DNA of 64,000 bases from Ixodes scapularis (lineage: Eukaryota; Arthropoda; Arachnida; Ixodida; Ixodidae). Location of the stretch: contig NW_024609879.1 of assembly GCF_016920785.2 (NCBI RefSeq), positions 14,137,145 through 14,201,144 on the forward strand, given 5' to 3'. Both the position numbers and the translations under genes were made by a program. Below are positions 41,539-52,079 of the stretch, one piece after another. Each line of letters starts with the position of its first letter. Positions within the stretch are counted from its first letter, which is position 1. Below the pieces are notes generated by a model. It had not been told where the DNA came from. It searched no databases and worked only from the letters and a program-made list of their open reading frames with translations.

Positions 41539-42483
41539 TCATTCGTCTTTCTTCGGGTGCGGGGAGCTCTCCACGGCGGGCCTTCGCAGGTTGTAGCGCT
41601 GTCTTGGGGTACTCCTCGGCTGCTGCGGGCGTTGCTTTGGTGCAACACTCTCGGCAGGTGTCGGGTACTCATTGACGTAGTTGACGCTCTCGCTGGTTGC
41701 CGGGCACGGTGCTCCCGCGATCCCCACAGGGGCAGCTGGGCTCTCTGGACTGGCGTTGTGGGACCTGGGACTCTCGGGGCGCCTGGGTTCCTCTGATGCG
41801 ACTCTCCTGGTGCAGTTGGCGGTGGCGGCGGCGGGGATCTCCGATGACCACCCTAGCGAAGTCGTACTTGCTCCACGTTGCAAGATAGACTTCAGGTTTG
41901 CCGCGAGGAGGGCGACTCCCGTGAAGCTCGGGTGCAGCCCGTCAGCCGCCAGGACTCGAAGAGGCGGCAGCGACGTGAAGTCGTGGTCCAGGAAGGTCAC
42001 CTTGCCTGGTTTCCTGCAGTAGCCCTTGACAGTGTTGTTGAACTTCCGGGCTTCGGTGTTGAACCAGTGGACGAAGCGGTGGTTCGACTGATCCAGGCGT
42101 CGATTGGTGTGCCGAGGCAACACGAGGGACGCAATAAGCCTGTGGAGCTCCGGACGTGCTCGCAGCGTGTTGTTGACCAGGCGACAGCACCGTCGTAACG
42201 TCTCGTCGGTGCCGTATCGTTCCAGCTCGGTCGTCCCTACGTGAAAGACGAGCGTCGTGACAGAACGTGGGAGGTTGGCGAGCTCCTTCTCGATGTCGAA
42301 CGTGGATGCGCCACGGATGGTGATGAAGGCGGGTGCGGCTCTATCGTAGGGGTCGAAGTGCTGGTGGAGATATCGGGTCTGCGAGTTCCCGATGACAGCG
42401 GAGGTCGGCAGGTGCTTGGGGTACATCCGTGTTAGCTGCTCCACCTTGGGTGCGCCAGGGGCCGGTCTGGAAACAACGGGCAT
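41539..42483 (-). CDS. SGNH/GDSL-hydrolase-like ORF (314 aa), probably ORF1 of a retroelement
   Basis: Intact frame from ATG 42483. Block I reads SAVIGNSQTRYLHQHFDP with Ser34 (the usual GDS has Asp33 changed to Asn). Block III is LVFHVGTTELERYG (83-86 in place of GTND). Block V is AADGLHPSFTGVALLAANL with Asp181 and His184, so the Ser-Asp-His triad is retained. Residues 205-314 are a Pro/Ser/Arg-rich, low-complexity basic tail (ends RYNLRRP..), suggesting nucleic-acid binding. SGNH/esterase domains are known in ORF1 of CR1-group LINEs. Here the ORF lies 147 bp upstream of, and in frame with, the Penelope RT, and just downstream of a LINE 3' end. Overlapping plus-strand frames are shadows. 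Confidence 0.8.
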   Translation of the reverse strand: MPVVSRPAPGAPKVEQLTRMYPKHLPTSAVIGNSQTRYLHQHFDPYDRAAPAFITIRGASTFDIEKELANLPRSVTTLVFHVGTTELERYGTDETLRRCCRLVNNTLRARPELHRLIASLVLPRHTNRRLDQSNHRFVHWFNTEARKFNNTVKGYCRKPGKVTFLDHDFTSLPPLRVLAADGLHPSFTGVALLAANLKSILQRGASTTSLGWSSEIPAAATANCTRRVASEEPRRPESPRSHNASPESPAAPVGIAGAPCPATSESVNYVNEYPTPAESVAPKQRPQQPRSTPRQRYNLRRPAVESSPHPKKDE

Positions 42484-42525
42484 GGTGAAAAAAGAAAAAA
42501 GAAACGTGATACAATCGCGACATAA

Positions 42526-44364
42526 CTAATAAAAAACAGGAGAAAAGGATTTATGCACACGATCGACACCAAAGAGAAGGGTCCGAATATCCTTGACAGA
42601 TAATTTCTCCCAATCAAAGTTTTTTTCGGGAAATAAATTTAATAATTTCGGAATAGTGTATCTGAGCATTTGTGTTCCGTAGTTCGTTCTGGGAGTGACC
42701 ACCTCCCAACAGCTCGCAGAACGAGTGGGATAAGGATGGACATATTGGGAAAGGCGTCCAAGGCTCACTAGAAAGCTAGTATTTCTAATTTCTTCCACTT
42801 TTAGAGTAGTGGAAAGTCTGTAGTCGTAGAGAAAATATATACTAATAATGTGGAATTTCTTGAATAGATTGGCTGTAGGATGATCAAAATCTACATTCGC
42901 GATTGCCCTCACGGCTTTTTTTTGCAAAATATTTATTTTATCGAGATTTGTTATTGTCGTCTTACCCCAGACTAGGTGGCCGTAAATTAAATGATAATAG
43001 AACAAGGAGTTATATATTAATAATTTAACATTTGTTGGCAGTACATAGCGGTTGCGGTTTAGGATACCGACTATCTGTGATCACTTCGAGGTAACATAAT
43101 TGATGTGATCGTCCCAAGACATATTCTCGGAAAAAGTGACACCAAGCAGTTTAAAAGCATAGACGATCTCAATCCTGGTTGAGTTTATTACGATATGTTT
43201 GGTGATATTTACAAGTTTGCTCTTGGTACGAAAAAGCACGGCTTCTGTCTTTGCAACGTTTATTTGTAACGAATTGATGCGGCTCCAGACGTTCAACTTA
43301 GAAAGCGCCAGGTTTGCCGATTCGAACAGCAGATCAACGTTTTCCGCAGTGAAAAGTAAAGTGGTGTCGTCGGCGTAGTTTACAAACTTTTCTTCGGAAG
43401 TAATGTTAACAATATAATTTACAAATATATTAAAAAGAAAAGGACCCAATATACTACCTTGTGGGACACCAGAAATGATTGGTTTTGTAGTTGAGGAGTG
43501 CCCATCAATACAAACAAACTGCATTCGGTGTGCCATGTAAGATTTTATTAACTTCAGTGCGTGCCCTCGAATACCGTAAGTGTCTAGTTTTTCAATTAAA
43601 ATTTTATGACTTAGGCAATCAAATGCCTTTGTGAAGTCTACGAAGATACCAAGAATCATCTTCTTTTCCTCGAAGCTTTGAAGTATGTGTTCTTTCTGAG
43701 CAAGCAGAGCAGATTCCGTTGACTTTTGTTTTATGAAACCAAACTGTGAGGCTGTTGTTAAGTTATACTTATTAGAAAAGTTAATTAGTCTTATATGAAG
43801 CAGTTTCTCGAGTATCTTCGAAAACACAGGTAGTATCGAAATTAGCCTATAGTTTCCCATATCGTTAACACTCCCTTTTTTATGTAGGACGGACACCTTT
43901 GCTATCTGCATACGTTTAGGAAATACACCTGTGGTAATACAAATATTAAATATATGGGTTAGTACCGGCGCCAACGCATGAACAACATGCTTCACTGGCC
44001 TTATCTGTATGCTATCCGCATCACACCTACCACTATTTTTAAGTTGCAAAACTACAGAAATTAATTCGGCGTCAACGACTGGCTCTAAAAATATTGAGTT
44101 ATTATTTCTGGTGTCACGAAACAAGGAAGAATTTACGGTGTTAGTTTTATGAGCAATGCTTATGAAATGTTAATTAAAGGCATTCGCTAACGCATGCCCA
44201 GTTAGTTTAGCACCGTCATTGACAATCTTTACAATACAGCCGCGGGAGCGATTTCGACCTAAGAGGGCGTTCAATTCTTTCCATATGACATCGGCATGAC
44301 CCTGCGCTGCTTTGAACACGTTAAAATGATAGCTTTGTCTAGCCCGCCGCAACTCTTTTGACAA
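42526..44364 (-). pseudogene. LINE reverse transcriptase (CR1/Jockey group), two nonsense codons only
   Basis: A single frame from 44364 to 42526 interrupted by two stops (44170-44172 and 43081-43083). Motifs: AQGHADVIWKELNALLGRNR at the start; KNSGRCDADSIQIRPVKHV; GNYRLISILPVFSKILEKLL (RT2); ILGIFVDFTKAFDCLSHKIL (motif A, D of VDF); SGVPQGSILGPFLFNIFVNY (motif B); FVNYADDTTLLF (motif C, YADD); FKLLGVTFSENMSWDDHI. The C-terminal region 43005-42526 has YYHLIYGHLVWG and PYPTRSAS. 5' truncation occurs at about 44357, next to a G-rich tract. The near-intact frame implies a young insertion. Confidence 0.92.
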
Positions 44365-45039
44365 GCAAGGGGGAGGGGGAGGGGGGCGGAGGGGAGAGGA
44401 AATTTATTAACACGCACACCACGAACCTAAACTCTGTTAACACGTTTAATATTCCGTGCTGCTTATACTCCTGCTTATTGTATAGCAGCAAATACGCTAA
44501 AATAATTTGCACACCCAGTGATATATTTTTTTTATGCCAAACGTGGTATTGTATCGAAGTTGAAAACATAAAAATCTACTGTGGCAGAACTTCCACGGAT
44601 CAAATGGAAATAAGAAACAGGTAATCATTTTCGGGTTATTGTTTCCTGTCAACGCTTACTTTTATCAACATGGTCCTACACACGCTTTTAACGTTATGTT
44701 CTTTTTCGATCGTTGTTTGTTGCAAGCTTTTTGCCTTCTGTAACTGGTTTTACTAAAAAAAAAAGAAAAAAAATTTGTGTCAACCCTTTCGCATTGACAC
44801 AGCGATCTGAAAATAATTACAGTATCATGTATTCAAACTGTTGGCGAGAAATTTTTCTTACAATATTTTGCCACCAAGAGGAAAGGCACAACGGAGCACG
44901 CGTCTGTTCTCCTTACAAACGACGGTCACTTCCCGCAATGCTTGGATAGAAAATGGTGTACCGTTGCGATTTATTCAGTTGCCAGCGACCTCCGCGCTTC
45001 CATGCGCCCGTTGTTCGGCAGCACCATGAGTTGCAGAGT
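44365..45039. other. Unassigned stretch
   Basis: Begins with a GGGGGA-rich tract at the LINE truncation point; no gene recognised. Confidence 0.4.
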
Positions 45040-45161
45040 GAGTTTTACTACAGAATGAAATGCGGGACATTTTGAAGATTTGAGAATTTCTTCCGGGACG
45101 CGGGACACGAGCCCTCAATGCGGGACAGTCCCGCGAGTCGCGGGACGGGTGGTCACCCTAC
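45040..45161 (+). repeat. 3' end of a hAT-Tip100-like element
   Basis: GCGGGACA/GTCCCGC words (45058-45150) followed by the terminus GGTCACCCTA at 45152-45161. Read inversely, TAGGGTGACC followed by a region of CGGGAC repeats is a terminal structure widespread in animal hAT-Tip100/MITE families. The other end is not found in the window. Confidence 0.55.
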
Positions 45162-45960
45162 CCGTGTCAGTCGTTTGCCAAGCGACCATAAATGAAAACA
45201 AATTGCCGCGGCGTTTTTCGTGGCCTCGGAGATGCAGGAGGGAGCCGACGTTAAAAAAGATACGTTTTAACTACGAGAATGTCAGCAAGAGCCACGTAAT
45301 ACCTGTTGACACTCGGAGCGGACGCGCGCGCTTGATCGAAGTGCTGGATTCGCGCTGTTGGACCGCGAATGGATGAGCGCTTCGGGACCGATTCTCTACG
45401 ATTGCAACTCGATGCTGACGTGACACCCGGCAAAGAAATGTTGGACCGGCATTGCGACCCACGGACTGTTATAGCGATCGACAGTGAGGTGCAGTCGTGT
45501 CATAATAATAACAAAGTGTACATACCGTGTTGCGAAGGTAATCCATGCGGCGTTTATTCGAGATCTATATTACACAAAACCAAGATAGAATCGATGAAAG
45601 TCCCTTTTCGATGACAGCGTTCGTCACCGCTGCCTCGGAAAACAAGAAGATGACACGAGGAAGAGATTACCCCTTAGTATAAAATTGAGGTCAGCGATCA
45701 AACTATACTCTAAGAAAAAGTGAGCACATACCCCTAGTCATCGTGCGTTTTGACGACTGTAGCTACACCACAGGCTTACTTAGCTACTCACTGGGCTCGA
45801 GCCATTGAGAGTTAGCACCCTGTCGGAAGGTGACAAGCCTGGGATAGTCACGTTTTATAACCTCTTGAATTAAATATTCAAGTGCAGGCAGTCGTTCAAA
45901 AGTAAAAGCCACTTCAAAAACCTCAAAAAGTACTTAAAACTTGTTTTCTTTGTGCGTTAG
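45162..45960. other. Unassigned stretch
   Basis: No domain recognised in any frame; may hold the 3' untranslated part of the gypsy element that starts at 45961. Confidence 0.35.
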
Positions 45961-47664
45961 TTATCATTTATTCAAATTTGAACCGGTCGAAACAGGCGTG
46001 TGGCTCAGTTCGCCTAAACTGGCAGAAAACAAACAAGTACAGACAACCTTGGTAGGCACCTACTCATATCGCCGCCTTGGTGAAGACAAGGGAGTTTCCG
46101 GAACGGGACTGCCGTCAGTCTCGTTCCTGTGCTGCGAAGAATCTTCGTCTTCTGTTTGAAAAAATCGTTTAAGGTCGGTGACACGGACATGTCCGGTTTC
46201 TTTACTAGACTCACAGTGAACTAGTTTGTAAGTGAGTCGTGAGCCCTTTTCACACGCGCGAAACGGATCTTCCTAACTGTTTGCGAGGGAGGCTACAAAG
46301 CTTCGAGCGGCGTCACTCAGTGGGTGAGTAGGCCGGAGCACAAAATCTCCCACCTCGAACTGCAAGTCACGTCGCCCCTGGTTGTACTGTTCTGCCTGTT
46401 GCACTTGGGCGACGTCGAGATGTTCTTAGGCTTCTCGAAGGTTATCGGAGAACCGCTTTCGCAGATAGTCTGCGAACTTCACGTAGGGGCGAAGCCTTCC
46501 CCCAGAGCCTGTAGAAAGGAGACTGTTAAAAAGCGGGAACGCGAGCTTCTGACCGAAATTCAATTGGGCAGGAGTGAGACCCGTTGATCGATTAGTGGCT
46601 TTAAGTTGCAAATGACCGCTCGGGCAGTTTCGCGTCCTAGCCGCTATGGCGCTCTGTGTAGGCCAGTAACATCATCTTAAAGTTCCGATTTACCCTTTCC
46701 GTGATGTTTGCGGGTGGTATGGGGAAGTTCTTTTTTGCTTAATTCTCAGAACTGCGCATGCGTCCAGCAACACCTTACTCTTTAGGTAGAAGACATTATC
46801 GCTTACAAGCTGTGCTGGAAAGCAAACCTAGCGAATGTTTCAAGCAGGCATTCTAATATTTTTTTGTGAACCTACCTTCCACAAAGGAAATGACTCAACC
46901 CACTTTGTGACGTGGTCGGTTACCACGAACAAGTACTGATTGATGCGGGGTCTACGTGGGAAGGGGCTCATGACGTCACAGCGACAAATCTGTCAATGGC
47001 TGTGGCTCACGGTTGCTTGCGTAAGACCGGGGGGCTGACCACCACGTGGTTTTGCCTTCTGGCACATCGAGCACCTACGAGCGTCAGAACACATCCTGCC
47101 TCATGCCTGGCCTGGTAGCGATTTGGGATAACTTTTCATAAGTTTTACTTTCACTGCTGTTTCCTGCCAAGGCAGAGTCATGCATGCACCGAATGAAAAG
47201 CTTACGTTACTTGCGGGATATCACGGTCCGGAACGCCGAGCTATCTGGAACGTCATTGGCCTGGGAGATGTAGAGCAGCAGGAGGCCGTCGTCGCTCCTC
47301 GAGTAGGAGTCAAACTCTTTGTCACTTGGGCGGTCGACAGGACTTCTTGCAGGCAGCCAAGCAGACACGCGTTGGCAGAGCCCGTCATTCAGCTGCGCCT
47401 TGCTAAGCTCCCCACGGCTCACCAATGTACCCCAAAGTGAATCTAAGGATCCTCGTGCCATGGCCGCGAAGGTCACCAGGCCATGGGTATCCTGCGATTG
47501 TTCCTTGGGGAGAGGAGCGCGCGAGAGCACATCAGCATTTTTTTTAGTTGACCCCGAGCGGTACACGTTGGAGTAGTCATACTGCTGTAGCGTAAGCGCC
47601 CAACGAGCAAGGCATCCAGTTGGATTCTAAGTTCCCTTAGCCATGAGAACGCTATGTGATCAGA

Positions 47665-47724
47665 TTGAATCTGGAACATTGCGCCATATAGGTATACCTA
47701 TATGGCGCAATGTTCCAGATTCAA
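47665..47724. repeat. Perfect 60-bp palindrome in gypsy RNase H
   Basis: 30-bp arms without spacer or mismatch (centre GGTATACC at 47691-47698). The 47695-47665 half, read on the minus strand, is the authentic coding sequence for LYGAMFQIQ; the other half is its inverted copy. Confidence 0.95.
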
Positions 47725-47967
47725 GTATGACCTTGTGCTTCGGCCAGTTGCCTTCACGAGCCACACCATCCTGCCGAGCGCAACTACAGTGTCGCAGGAC
47801 GTGAATGCCAAGCTATTGTTCATTTTTTGGAGTGCTTCAGCATGATACGTGCTGAAGCACTTTAAAGAATGAACAATAGCTTGCCATTTACGCTCTGCGA
47901 CAATGTAGTTCCGCTCGGCAGGATGGTGTGAATCGTGAAGGCAACTGGCCGAAGCACAAGGTCATAC
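47725..47967. repeat. 243-bp imperfect palindrome in gypsy RNase H
   Basis: Arms of about 120 bp centred near 47846, with roughly 90% complementarity by eye. The right arm (47967-47847, minus) encodes RNase H residues DLVLRPVA..IVHSLKCFST; the left arm is an inverted duplicate of it. It directly abuts the 60-bp palindrome. Confidence 0.92.
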
Positions 47968-48490
47968 TCCTGCAGCAAGACAGCACCACGCTACAATCTC
48001 TGTCTGCAAAACAAACGGCGTGTTAAAGTCTGGGAGCTGTAAACAAGCGTTGTCAGACACGGCATTTGAAACAGCTGTGAATTTGCATTGCTCGTTTTTG
48101 GCCCAACACCACTTGACGCCTTGTTTAGAAGGTGATTGAGCGGTTGGATTATTCCGGAACAGTGTGGAACGAAATCCCTGCAGAATACAATAACTCTGGA
48201 GCATCTTTGTAGGCTCTTTGCGTCATGTGGACTTCGGTATTCCGTTAGCGCGCGAAACTTATGTTCGTTCGAGCGGAACGTGCCGTTATCCACAACGAAT
48301 CCAAGGAGTTTAATTTTGGGCGTGGTCATCTGAACTTTGTCGGGATGAATTGTGAAGCCAGCATTACGCATTCGCTCAAGTGCAATGCGAAGGTGTTCGA
48401 ACCTCATGAGCCACTCCGACCACACGGTACCGCACGTTTATGACAAATTCGGCATCTTGTAGATTCGGGTGACAGAAGTCCAAATTAATT

Positions 48491-49091
48491 CGAAGATAAA
48501 TGATTTACGGCCCTTCTGGAGCGGTAGTCCTTAAATTTAAAAATACTGTGACGTTGGGAAGTTTCTACGAATATTTTAATATTAGTGCAATGGTTGAAGG
48601 CTTGCTTCGAGCATATATGCGGAACGTTACCTTGACAAATATATTAATTGACCATTCATGCTGTTCATAGTTAAATCAACTGTCATTATTTAACCCACTT
48701 TTCGATAGAGGAAACTCTCAGACTTGTGGATGTTCCGCAGTTCCGTCTTGCGGCGCGATACGGGACCCGGTGACGTGCTACTTCCACACCGGGACACCTC
48801 CATTCAATAGATAGCAGTTAAATTAGTTTTCAAGGGAGATGCTGGAACAAGCCTTTTTCCCGACGCTAACTGGTATTTAGGTTTTCCAGTCGAAGTACTT
48901 TTATTCAGTTGGTTAATTAAGCATTCTAAAAAGGGCAACGGTCCGAACGTTTTTCCATCGGGACATCTTTTCTGTCGCTGTGCTATCGGCACGCTACTGT
49001 TTGATAGATGAATTTGTTTTCAGGTGAGATGGAGGAACATGCATTTTCCGGAACGATAATTGCTGACACTGTTTTTAAATCGAATCGTTTT
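48491..49091. other. Unassigned stretch with a diverged direct duplication
   Basis: Segments at about 48810-48870 and 49003-49065 share 'tagat..aattngtttTCAggnGAGATGnnGGAACAnGC..tttccg', suggesting an old tandem duplication. No gene supported. Confidence 0.4.
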
Positions 49092-49640
49092 AGAGCGCAG
49101 CTTTTAGGGGTCCGTTTCCGGCTTAAGTGGCGTCGCCGTCGGCGTGACCGTCGGCGTAACCGCGAGGTCACGTGACCCCGCCAAGGTCACGTGACCCCCA
49201 AGGTCACGTGTCCCCCCGAGGTCACGTGACCCCCTCAGATCACGTGTCCCCCCGAGGTCACGTGACCCCCTCAGATCACGCGGCCCCAGGTCATGTGAAC
49301 CCCGAGGTCACGTGACCCCCCTCAGGACACGTGACTCCCTGAAGTCTCGTGACACCCCTGAGGCCACGTGACCCCCCGAGGTCACGTGACCCCGTGAGGC
49401 CACGTGACCCCCTGAAGTCACGTGACCCCCTGAGGTCACGTGACCCCCTAAGGTCACGTGACCACCCTGAGATCACGTGACCTCCTGAGATCACGTGACC
49501 CCCTGACGTCACACGACCCCCTGAGGTCACGTGACCTCAAGGAGTCACCTATCCCTCAGTACGCTTCCATCCTCCTCCTCAAGAGCTGTGCACTAACCGG
49601 CGTTACAGGGAATTGTAAACGGCTTTCATTTTTTTTTATC
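49092..49640 (+). repeat. Repeat family R, copy 2 (contains the empty site of the 6.3-kb transposon)
   Basis: Left module AGAGCGCAGCTTTTAGGGGT followed by CCGTTTCCGGCTTAAG and GTCGCCGTCGGCG; middle array of CACGTGACC units; right module CATCCTCCTCCTCAAGAGCT and ACAGGGAATTGTAAACGGCT followed by a T tract. It matches 22870-22898 joined to 29216-29270, and 30430-30502. Confidence 0.8.
49165..49548 (+). repeat. 18-bp minisatellite, 21 units, mostly carrying GTCACGTGAC
   Basis: Consensus unit is about CTGAGGTCACGTGACCCC. By hand count 17 of 21 units keep the palindromic E-box CACGTG; four are mutated. The array opens minus-strand frames rich in GSRDLR, which are repeat artefacts. Confidence 0.95.
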
Positions 49641-52079
49641 TTCCAGATTAAACACTATTCAACTGAACTGGCGCAGAGGTCCGAAAGCGCCCTTTGTTTC
49701 GACAACGTTCCTATCACCGCAGCCATCTTGTTTGTGGAGGTAACGTCACGGAGTCCGATGAAGTCACTCGCGCATGGCGAAATACTCGAGCACGAAGAGC
49801 GCGCTCGAGCATAGATTTATATACACGAGGCAAAGAGAGGGCACTGCCATAGACCCAAGCGGCCAAGACACACCAGTGAAAGCTAGCGTTTCTAGCGGGC
49901 GCGCATTAAGCATAATCTGGTTTGGGTTCCGGGCAAGTTAGTCTCGGTTTCGGTTTGAGCGTTCCTGCTCCGATTCCCCGATACCCTATTTCTTTTGTTC
50001 TCTCTCTTTTCCTCCTGGCCTTGTTACTCGCATGGCTCCCGAAAACTCCATAACTCTCTAAGCCGCTTTTTTCTTTTTTAAGGCGGAGGCAGTTTTATAT
50101 ATGTTTTTACGATAGAATTATTCTAAAATAGGTCGCACAAACTTTCAACTTTCATCACAAAACAAAAAATGTGTATTTATTTTTTGTTTTTCTCTATTGT
50201 CAAACACTAAAGTTACACAATCGCCACATTGACGCCCGGCTGGTGGAGCATTTTGGGGCCAACAACAGTGAGTGGTTTGAAAATACTTTATTGGACCACA
50301 TTCATATATGTATTATTTACTTCAGAAGCTCTGTATGTTTTCTAAGACACAAATACTCACAAAACTAGATGAATATGAACGAGCTCGGCATATCGTATAC
50401 TTCGCCATAGATATTTAGGGGAACCAAGTTAACAAAAAGTTTCCACGAGGAACACGCTGAATGATTCATTCACTTTCACGCAGACTCGAGCACGGAAATT
50501 AAGTTCAGAAGTAAATAAGACATCGTTATATTACCAGTTATATAAAACACACGAATAGGCATGGGCTAAAACTCTCTGTGGGCGAGCCATTACCAAACAT
50601 TGATAATTTTATTCGAAATCTGAAAAGATGCAGCGTCCCTAAACGTTCCCCGAAATATATATGTCCAGGAAATAAGTATGGCTTCAGAGCACACTCTATA
50701 CGGCAGTATGCCAGCAGCAACGACTAACAGATATATGTTAAATGAATATAAAATTTAAATAAACTTGAAAATAGTGGACGTTGTTTTTAGCTGCGAGCTC
50801 AGTTCTGCCACTCCTGCCAGCGGTAGCATCTGGAAACCCTCATATCGCAGCCCCGGATGCATTGCGGCTAACCTCAAATCTGTCGCAGACAACGGCCAAA
50901 TTCCTTCTTAAAGAAAGACGGAATATTCAGTTCCTAACAATTTTCAAACTTCTTAAACATCCACAGCAAGTGACGACCGAACCCTGATGCCCCATACCAC
51001 TGTTGGGAAGTCCCACACTTCAAAACAGGGCTATGGTTAGGAAGGTTCCACGGATCACGGAGGAACTTCAACAAACAATTCGGCTATCAATTTAGCAACT
51101 GGAAGGGTTAATTTTGAAGATTTCGGATCCACGAAAGGCGGACACTATAATAACCAACGTTTCCGCTACGAAGAGTCCTCAAGCCGAAGCGATAGCGCAG
51201 ATGCAGCCAGCAACCGCTGGGACCACTCTGGACTCCTCGGAAAAATTCGAGTCGCCAAGGAGGGCATTGGCAAATTAATGAACGTACACTTGCACAGCCT
51301 GGGGGTGCGAATACGAAGTGTTGAGACTTTTTTGTAGCATAAAAAAGATAGGGCAGCACGGTGACGCGTGCGCAACAACTTTAAGGCAGGGACGTCCGTG
51401 TCTCACTATGCCAAAAGGCGTCATTCTTTGAACACATGCAGTTGCGCTAAACGAGTTTTTGTGATCATCTGCACGACCACACATGCGATATAACCCTGGG
51501 CTGCAAGCTAAAGGGAAAGAAAATATTATGAATATGTGTAAAACTCAGCAAATTGAAAACGGACCTGTGAAATGATCGAGCAGTTTATGTGAAAAAGTAG
51601 GAAATTGTGTTAAGTGTTTTGAGTGTCACTTGCACTTTAAAAATGGCTAAGCGCCGCTGGAAGAGTAAGAGAGGTAGGACCACCTCCCCCGACCTCGGCA
51701 CCTTCCAGTGATGTCCTGGCATTATACACGCTTGAGTACCACTAAAAGCAGTTTGCCGAATTCGCTGAATTTTGACATAAGCCTGCTGAATAATATCAAA
51801 GATCTGTTTCAAATACGCGTGTTTGACGCAGAAGTGACGTTCGTTCTCGCTTTGCAGTATGCGGTAAAATCGCAATTTTTCGAGTGCTCTGCACACATCT
51901 TCATGCTTTCCTCTTGTTTTAAGCTCAAATACCAGTCGCGGAACCTATCGGTATCACCTTCTACAGGCAAGGCACGTTTAACCCGAGCTGGAAGGTAAAC
52001 CACACAAGAAATGCTGTGGAAGAGGTGAGCTCTCAAGGTGCTTTTCGATTTCCGCCACTAAGCAACATACAGAAACGGG
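49641..52079. other. Unassigned stretch
   Basis: No element or gene recognised. Frames at 51585-51896 (minus) and 51108-51378 (minus) lack familiar motifs. A GC-rich block with 'gccatcttgtttgtgg' near 49720 resembles the 29010 region in wording only. Confidence 0.4.

Larger units (their letters stand above)
38175..42483 (-). mobile_element. Penelope-like element with an upstream SGNH-type ORF
   Basis: Minus-strand order: SGNH-hydrolase-like ORF (42483-41539), N-terminal PLE region (41391-41059), RT (40983-39592), a frameshifted linker and a GIY-YIG endonuclease (39210-38968), then a 3' region with GACGTTTCGGCCGGAGTCCG (about 38260-38285), a type of 'cgacgtttcgg' hairpin seen at Penelope ends. 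All ORFs upstream of 39592 share one reading frame. Whether the SGNH ORF truly belongs to this element is discussed in the findings. Confidence 0.75.
45961..48490 (-). pseudogene. Ty3/gypsy pol fragment: RT thumb, RNase H, integrase
   Basis: Minus-strand reading: RT end (48425-47991) EHLRIALERMRNAGFTIHPD, IKLLGFVVDNGT and FCRDFVPHCSGIIQPLNHLL; RNase H AVLLQEYDLVLRPVAF and SHHPAERNYIVAERKWQAIV (about 47980-47850); after a palindromic interruption LYGAMFQIQSDHIAFSWLRE and NVYRSGSTKKNADVLSRAPL (47720-47510); integrase core QYLFVVTDHVTKWVE (about 46980) and GLTPAQLNFGQKLAFPL; integrase C-terminus DVAQVQQAEQYNQGRRDLQF, EVGDFVLR and THPLSDAARSFVASLA (46440-46290), ending near 45961. There are several frameshifts, no 5' half and no LTRs. 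Confidence 0.9.

Noticed and set aside
41557..42435. Plus-strand frames of 60-113 codons opposite the SGNH ORF
   Set aside because: Antisense shadows of a real ORF with GC-rich third positions.
49291..49530. GSRDLR-repeat protein on the minus strand
   Set aside because: Produced entirely by the 18-bp CACGTG minisatellite.
49165..49548. CRISPR-like array
   Set aside because: Units are contiguous with no unique spacers, and the DNA is eukaryotic; it is a minisatellite.
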